64,000 bases of DNA from assembly GCA_033060915.1 (NCBI GenBank), contig CM065378.1, positions 54,759,501 through 54,823,500 on the forward strand, given 5' to 3'. Source of the DNA: Euryodendron excelsum. Lineage: Eukaryota > Streptophyta > Magnoliopsida > Ericales > Pentaphylacaceae. A program made the position numbers and the translations under genes. The notes beneath the pieces were generated by a model. It was not told where the DNA came from and did not search any database. It worked only from the letters and a program-made list of their open reading frames with translations. Positions 57,601-64,000 of the stretch are shown one piece after another (the first letter of the stretch is position 1; each line of letters opens with the position of its first letter).

Positions 57601-59313
57601 TCGCTAATACTTTAAGCAATGGGTTTTTGACGTCGCTAAAAAATCCATTTTTTTGTAGGGTACCTAGTTACAACCACAGCTTGAAGTAGTTCAGAATGAT
57701 TTTCGGTGTGTTTACTGTGTCAAGTGGACTGGAAGTTGGATTGAAGCCATATGTTCCGAATCAGCAGGAACAGACAGCCCTCAAGCAATAAACCCGGTTT
57801 TTCTTCTCAACTAAATGTAGCAAATAGGTCATGTCAACATATGCAAGAGAATGCATGCTAGAGTGTAAGAAAAAAGACTAATAATTTCGAATTGAAAATT
57901 CACACAAAATATTTGTAGAGAATGATGTGGTTGAATCAGAGTCTTTCATTTTGGAAAAAAAAAAAAAACCATCATAATGCTTTTAATTACAAAAAAGCCA
58001 TTGCCATATAATACCAGTGGGATTTTTTGTACAAATTTTGTGTAAGAATAGCAGTTTTCTACCTAACGAGTTTGTTGCAGCAAAAAGACAACCTTCTCAA
58101 ACTTCCTGGAAATGTTTCTTGCTCAGGTGCCTATAAGCACTTAACATTCTAATGGAGTTCATATAAATGCAAATTTTGATGATTCAAGTAAATTCTTTTG
58201 TGGAAGTTGTGGAAATGAAAATATTAGAACTGTTAAGCTCTGCCATATTTATGACCTGATCATCGTTTTATCAAACAGGTGCAGCTGTTGTTACTTCCCT
58301 GATGCATCAAAAACCTTATAGGATGGCTGAGAAAGCAATGTTGGAGTTGTACTCTGAGAGGGCACAAATAAAAAATGGTCTCACTGTTCTTGAAAATGTG
58401 GGTGGGGATCAGTCTGTGTGTACAGTCCACAGAATTATAGAAAATTCAAGGTTAGAGGGATTTGCAACCCAACAACACAGAAAAGCAGTGTATCTAAGAG
58501 ATGTCTAGGTGATGCAGTAATATGCGTGGTATGGACTACATGGAGCACTTTATCCAAGGGCAAATCAGAAACGCACGACAGATTGATGAAAAATGCAATT
58601 ATAAGCATGACGCATGCGGGGTCATGATTTTCAGCAAATTCTGTCGTTTAGATTTTGCCATTTGTAGTAATATTTTGATCTTTCATATTTTTTTTTTTCT
58701 ATAGACTTCAAAACTTGACCTCGTCAGTTCTAGCATGATTCTAGTGTCCTAAATTAGCGGTTTCTATTTTTAGTTTGATGTGGCTATTGTCGGTAATTTT
58801 CTATAATTTCTTAATTTTTGCACAAATAGAGTCCTATTTAGGGTTTCGGATCTTTTTCTATATACATATAGGCATTGTCCCAAGGCTGCTTTTGAGTTAT
58901 AAGATTGAGAAGTTTCGCATATTTTCTTCCAACTTTAGGTATTCTTGTGAATCAATCATAATTGATGTCTTTTTTATGTTGCAGAATCAACATATTAAGG
59001 AAGTGCCTAGTTTTCGGTAATCGTATACAAATCAACGAACCTTGACATGTTTATCATTGTTTCTATACGCTCTCCTGCATCACTAGGCATGTCCCTTGAT
59101 AACTTACCAATGTCATTACACTTAATATTCAGGTGTATGGTTTCTTCCACTTTGACTTACAGATGATATTCTTGATTGCATGCCCCCGACTATACATGCT
59201 GAAGTGGAGCCCTTTTTACCATTTGTTCCATCTGCAATCATTTCCTCACAGAAGCCCAAGCTTCGGTTGATTCCTAACGAAAAACTTGTCCATGTCGGTT
59301 CATGTGCGTGCTA
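54692..59313 (+). CDS. Multi-exon gene or gene remnant, family unknown
   Basis: Six pieces have GT/AG borders and agreeing phases. They are 54692-54753 (after TTTTGCAG; ends VPVKLQ), 57680-57796 (begins LEVVQNDF, holds CVKWTGSWIEAIC), 58081-58126 (after TTGCAG; LKLPGNVSCS), 58279-58450 (AAVVTSLMHQKPYRM to IIENS), 58985-59016 (INILRKCLVF) and 59163-59297 (ILDCMPPTIHAEVEPFLP, KPKLRLIPNEKLVH). Without splicing at 59298 the frame stops at 59313. Each exon is open in the phase set by its neighbour, which is hard to get by chance. No start exon was found. The first intron (about 2.9 kb) holds foreign insertions. I do not recognise the family; no stop interrupts the joined pieces, so it may be live. 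Confidence 0.5.
55247..56418 (+). pseudogene. Equilibrative nucleoside transporter (ENT) fragment
   Basis: Three pieces match the middle of plant ENT transporters, membrane proteins that carry nucleosides. Piece one (55247-55380, donor GTAAGT) reads YQQFALGTLAIMSYKEAK and NLLGYTLFFVTALLVLV, with one stop in VNTR*RN. Piece two starts at 55525 with LDLVTS, shifts frame, then reads GTCIGICVTRGAFGVVDNHV and MVGDL, a stop, FK. A solo LTR then intervenes, and the frame resumes after it with LLPEFIQ up to 56271. Piece three (56376-56418) reads SFLFGLASSGARSSG. The gene's ends are missing. It sits inside an intron of the unknown gene, on the same strand. Confidence 0.82.
55645..56246 (+). mobile_element. 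Solo LTR inserted in the ENT fragment
   Basis: 602 bp from TGTGGGGGAATAGCCC to AAATCCCACTTACA, flanked by CAAGC on both sides (55640-55644 and 56247-56251). A TATA box (CTATAAATATCC, about 56024-56035) lies inside. It is much richer in G and C than its surroundings. No internal retroelement coding remains, so recombination between two LTRs probably removed it. Family: gypsy-like by general character only. Confidence 0.85.
56419..57439. other. Intron or spacer sequence
   Basis: AT-rich. No continuation of the ENT gene could be found. The stretch belongs to the long intron of the unknown gene if that model holds. Confidence 0.4.
57440..57660. mobile_element. CACTA-like end with TTAGCGACG subterminal motifs
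   Basis: The right tip on minus is CCCTACAAAAAAATGG, one base from a CACTA start. Inside, motifs such as TAGCGATGG, AGCGACCTC, GTCGCTAA recur on both strands. The left tip is not seen. The exon at 57680 begins 20 bp further right. Confidence 0.45.
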
Positions 59314-60925
59314 AACTTATTATGACACAGGCCTTTCAAGAATATATGACCTTTTAGACAATTACCTAAAGGAAAGCGATTTGGTTGCACTTATAACTGT
59401 AGCACAACTATATTGTCTTTTATTGGAAGGTCCCCAGTGCAACAATCGCATTCCCTGCATGAAAATTGAAGCCAAAAAAGCAAGAAAACTGAGAAAGTGA
59501 GAAATTAGAAGTCCATTTGCATATTTCTAAATAGGCAACTGTCAATCATGTCATAATATTAGCTGGTTGGTGAATGACTCAATTGTTCATTATTCTTTAC
59601 AATAGGATCTTCAGCTGAACGTGAAGGTCATTGTTGCTAGAGATGCGCACATTCGATATGTACGCTTCTTACTACTATGCGATGAGTCACGGGCACTCTT
59701 TCGCACCCCATGATGCCTCACACAAGCACTTTAAGTGTTTGGGATGTGCCATGATCAATAGAGGAAGTATGCCCAACATGCTCCAACAATATGCCAAGGC
59801 CAACCCCAACATTTGCCTAGCAGGAACTCCAACTCAATTACGTACGATTCTTTCACATTTCACCACAACCTTAGGTCTGATATAAAAGTTGTAGAGATGT
59901 CGTCATTTAGGGTCTTAGGTGTCCTATAATTTATTTTCTTTTGTTGTATTTATTTTGAGTCATTATGACTCTTCAAGAATATCAATTTTTCTTTCCATCA
60001 GCTTGTAAATGGCTCAAAATGCATTATAGGGAGGGTAGCATGTTCAAAGGCACCTCTCAAGAACTACTTGTAATCAACCAAACACTTGGTTTCTTGTTCA
60101 AATGCCTTGTCAGAGCCTTACTAGAAATGATAACGATCTTTTGTTAATTTTTCATGCTTTTCCAACAACCCATTTTCTTTGTAATTGCTTCACGATTTGC
60201 CCAACTTGTGGCGTGCTATTGAAGATTCGAGCTTGGTGGGCTTATAATACGAGCCTTGGCAAGCGCCACACTTGGTGTGCTTGTGGCCAACTTGCCCGCA
60301 AAAGCTGCCCAGTGAAACATTGGAATGTAGAATATGCAGTCCTTTCAAACCTAGGTAAAGCCTAACTTATTGTTGATAGGGCTCAACTGCTCGCCTGTCT
60401 TGTCCTCTGAAATACTGTATGAACAACTACAAAGCCCTTTAAAAGATATCGAAGTGAACGAAACCAGATAGCCTTGTTGTTGCACATCGTTTTTGCGATA
60501 AGCATTTGTTTATAACTATGGGATATCTACTTTAATTTGCACCATATGCACTTTGGTAGTTCATATAAAAAAAATTTTACCTGCTTTAAGACCGTGGTGA
60601 TTTTAAACCTTTGTGACAATTGCTCTTTGGTATCTGTCGACGAAGATAACCAGATTAGTAGGTACTTTCTCACTGGATGTACAATGCCTCCAGAAAATTT
60701 CTTTATTTCCGAGCCAGCTTAGCATTTCCATTTGCAGCCTTCTGGGCTATGTTTAGTGCAAAGAAATGGAATGGTGACTCCTTTCATTCTCATTCCCTTG
60801 TTTGGAACCACTATTTAAGAATATGAATGGTCATTCGTGGAATGAGGACGTAAAAACAAAATTGCTTACTTTCAAAGCCCTAATATTTCTTCCACAACCA
60901 ACCACACAAGATAGTGAATGTGGAA
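59314..60925. other. Spacer with unassigned open pieces
   Basis: Plus frames at 59631-59885 (holds FAPHDASHKHFKCLGCAMIN) and 60102-60365 have balanced composition but no recognised domain, and the phases do not continue the gene at 54.7-59.3 kb. Confidence 0.35.
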
Positions 60926-62600
60926 AAAAGATTTGTGGAAGTAAGAGCAACTCCAATGGGCTAGCTAAAGTCCTTCCATTAGCTAATATAGCGAGCCCGA
61001 GCCCAAGCCCAATTTTTCGCTTCAATGGACTCGGCATACCACTCACTAATTTGAGGATTGTCAATTTGGCTCGCCAAATATGGCGAGCAAAAGTCTGCTT
61101 GCCATTTCAACGGTTCGATCCACCTGGCATTCTTCCTCCTCCTTCGTTCAACAATGGGTTGGCAAAACTAGGACAAAATCTAAAGAAAAAACAGCAAGAC
61201 AGAAATGGCTATCTCTTTCTCCCTCCTTCCCTCACCTCTCGTCCCTCCCTCCTATCTCACAGCCTCTGCGCTCCCTACTGCAAAATTCCTTTCTTGAGCA
61301 TTTCATTGCCAAAGCTAGGGCAATATTTGAAGAAGCAACCATAACAGTAACAACCAATATTTTTCTTTCCCCATCCCCTCATCGAAAACCCCCTCCCTAT
61401 CGAAACCCCCCTATAACTGCTACCTTCCTTCCCCCAACCCTATCGAAACCCCTCTAGTGTTTACTTATATTCTTTTTTTTGTTTTTTGTGTGTCTCATTT
61501 TTGCTGATTGGGTTTTTGCTAAATCCTTGAATTTTAAATTCCTATACGAGAGTGAGAGAAACAGTGAGAGCTAGAACAGAAGAGTGTGGTTGTGAATGAG
61601 ATTGTGGTTGATTTAGTTTATGAAGTTGTGATTATTGTTTATAAAAGAGTGTGGTGATGAAATGTGTGGTAAGCACAACTTAGGCTTTTATTTTGCATAC
61701 TCTATGAGCTAGTCCGGATGTCAATATGTACGAGTGTTTGTTTAACTTACGGTATCTTAGGGAATATCATTTTGTTTATTTCTTTTACTAAAATATGTTG
61801 AATTGCTAATATATTGGAAATAGTTTCCATTGAAACATTATTTGGTATTATTTTGTGTTTATTTTATTTTATTGAGTTGAGTTGAGTTTAAATGGAGGAT
61901 TCAGATCAATCCAGAAATATTATTGGAGTACGGCATAAATTGGGATCAGTCTTTATTTTTATTGAATTCTTAGTTCTTTTTTATTCACTTTCATACGAAA
62001 GCTGGAATGCAGTCTATTTGATCATTGCTTTTATCCCTCTAATTTGTCTGCAAAGTTTTATTTGCAGAAACCATAACGCATTGTGTTCATAGGAATAGTA
62101 CACATTAGATGCTTACTAAGTTCTAGGGGTGTGCATTTGAACAGAGGTATTGGTCCGGTTCTAGTTTTTTATTTTTTAGAACTAATCACATCGGTTCGGT
62201 CTTGGGTTAGTTGGCCGCTAACCCCCAAATTAACTTGAGAATTGAACCGAAGGGGACCCGAAGAATATCATTAATATATATATTAAAAATTATTACATTC
62301 AAAGCCTCCTTGTCCTTGTCCTTGTCCTAAGTTCGGTACGTATGTGAAAGAAAAATATTATTTTTAAAAAAAATTTATATAGAATTTTATATTAAAATGA
62401 TATGGTAATGACAATTTTATAATAAATAAATATCTTTGTGAATTTTTTATTATATAGTGATTGGTTCACAACTTAACCACATCTTTTTAATGATAAATTC
62501 TGTATAAATTTTTTAATTGTATAGGATTATGCCTGTGTGAAATAACATGAAGGAATCCAAACACGTTTTTCCGGTCAATATGGGACACTGCAAGTCAAAG
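60926..62600. other. Spacer with dispersed repeat fragments
   Basis: GTAAGAGCAACTCCAATGGG at 60939 is the tip of a repeat type common in plants. A pyrimidine-rich stretch runs from 61195 to 61455. The motif CTAGGGGTGTGCA at 62123 resembles the MITE end at 39316. No gene is seen. Confidence 0.4.
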
Positions 62601-62669
62601 CTATATAGTTTTGTATGAACCATCGGATCCTTCAAGATCTTCGACGAAGTCCCTGCGACTGGAACTAGT

Positions 62670-62862
62670 GGGTTTATCTCTCTCTCATCTCTGTCTGTTC
62701 CCTCTTCCTCTCTCGCTGTCTCTCGCTCATCTAAATCTTTTCCCGCTCTCTCGCTATCTCTCCATCTCTATTGTTTTCCCTCTTCTCTCTCCCTCTTTCT
62801 CTCTCACCGTCTCTCCCTCATCTCTGTCTTTTCCCTCTCTCTCTCCCTCTCTCTCTCTCTCG
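62670..62862. repeat. TC-rich low-complexity tract
   Basis: Imperfect TC repeats with CCCTCTC interruptions end in a pure TC run at about 62835-62860. Apparent Ser/Leu-rich frames over it are artefacts. Confidence 0.85.
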
Positions 62863-64000
62863 TTAATGTGAAACTTATCTCTTCTAGCTAGGTTTGTTCC
62901 GAGTTAGATTTTTTAAGAGACAAAATATACACTATCCGGCGGAAGAAAAATTGAATCTATCTGGTTATGGATCTGAATGCATATCTTAGACCACAAATTA
63001 TTGAGATAATGGTGATGTATGTACATTATGTAGGCATATATGTGCGTAGAGAGACACAAATACATATATACAGGAAGAATATGTATAGGGCATAACAATC
63101 TTCTTCTTCCTGCTTAGCAAAACAACCATCTCATTCACCCCTCCGTCTATAAAGTATAGGCCTTCAACAAATGGAACGATCGGTGGGCTGTAGGACAAGA
63201 AACCGATTCACCAGATGGGAAAATGTCATTAGCAGCAACGGGTTTACCTATAAGGTAACCTGGAGGTATTTTTTGGGCCAAATTAACACTTTTTTGTGAA
63301 ATTAATTTCCTATCTAATAATTTTTTAAAAATAATTTTTAATATAACATTATTTGTGTCGCCTGTTGCTTTTTATTTTATTGAAGTACCCAGCACACGCT
63401 GCGGCTACCGTTCATCTTCAAATTTTATCTTTCTCAACAAATTTAACAATTGAACAATGTTGAATTGTAACTCTTTGTATTTTTTATGTATATATATTTA
63501 TATTTATATTATATATTATAACAATTGATTAATAAATTTTTTATATTAAAAAATTTAATCTAATTTATATTTACTTTAGAAAGTTTTAGCTAAAAAAATT
63601 CAAATATATTAGAATTGTTATCTGCACATTTCAAATATCTTACAATTTTATAAAGTTTTTCTTTAAATTAAAAAGAACATTAGTATTGTTATTTTCAATT
63701 TCCTTAAAATTTTCTCTTATCATTTTAGATCAAAACTATTCAATTTTGTATTTAGATTCTTATAATTTTCCTTTTTAGAAATACAAATATCAATAAATAT
63801 ATAGTATAAAATTTTGCAATTATTATGAGGCCATTCAGATTAAAACATTCATCGCTTTATTTTTACTTTTTAAGTTTTATATTATCATATTAAAATTTAG
63901 ACAAGAATTTATTAGGCACTGCCATAAATGTTTCTATTCTAAAATGTTTAATTTTGTGGCTCTAAATTATGACTAGATAAATGAACTATTTAAAAATTAA
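62863..64000. other. Very AT-rich window end
   Basis: From 63290 on the sequence is almost wholly A and T with long runs, the kind of DNA that may attach to the nuclear matrix. No gene is seen. Confidence 0.45.

Noticed and set aside
62611..62871. Ser/Leu-rich 86-codon frame
   Set aside because: It is translated TC microsatellite.

Overview
The window is nuclear DNA of a flowering plant, almost certainly a eudicot. The evidence is plant-only repeat families (Athila-type and chromovirus Ty3/gypsy, Ty1/copia, Tourist, hAT, CACTA and Mutator elements, L1-type LINEs), fragments of plant gene families (PGG-domain ankyrin proteins, an equilibrative nucleoside transporter), AT-rich spacers and no operon structure. 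The species cannot be told from the sequence. It is a repeat-dominated, gene-poor region and no complete, confidently functional gene was found.

Layout. 1-2.55 kb: the 5' part of a minus-strand Athila-like retrotransposon (gag, tRNA-Asp-type primer site, LTR) that abuts a Mutator-type element. 2.55-5.4 kb: two tandem copies of that non-autonomous Mutator-type element with its flank; the intact copy (4113-5275) has about 230-bp inverted ends and a 9-bp target duplication. 6973-13124: a complete but dead Ty1/copia element (duplication GAGAC) with a 625-bp hAT-type element inside its RNase H region. 13.1-18.0 kb: a second copy of the 3.7-kb segment, split by a composite insertion holding a Tourist MITE and a solo LTR. 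18.0-21.8 kb: AT-rich spacer, a 39-bp C run, a GC-rich block. 21781-28192: a complete, dead Ty3/gypsy chromovirus on the minus strand (duplication CCTAC).

28.2-39.3 kb: mostly spacer with three terminal-inverted-repeat elements and one short minus-strand ORF with its own TATA box. 39.3-47.5 kb: LINE fragments, CACTA ends and a second pair of duplicated segments. 48.9-53.0 kb: a nearly 2-kb inverted duplication of a dead PGG/ankyrin gene around a short repeat-filled centre. 54.7-59.3 kb: six plus-strand exons whose splice phases all agree, an unrecognised gene; its roughly 2.9-kb intron holds an ENT transporter fragment that is itself split by a solo LTR (duplication CAAGC). 59.3-64 kb: spacer, low-complexity tracts and a very AT-rich end.

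The points most worth following are the head-to-head inverted PGG/ankyrin pair (a possible hairpin small-RNA locus), the hAT element carrying two divergent snRNA-type promoter motifs, the phase-consistent unknown gene, and the Mutator-type element with a GC-rich coding-like payload. All similarity calls were made by eye; no database was searched.
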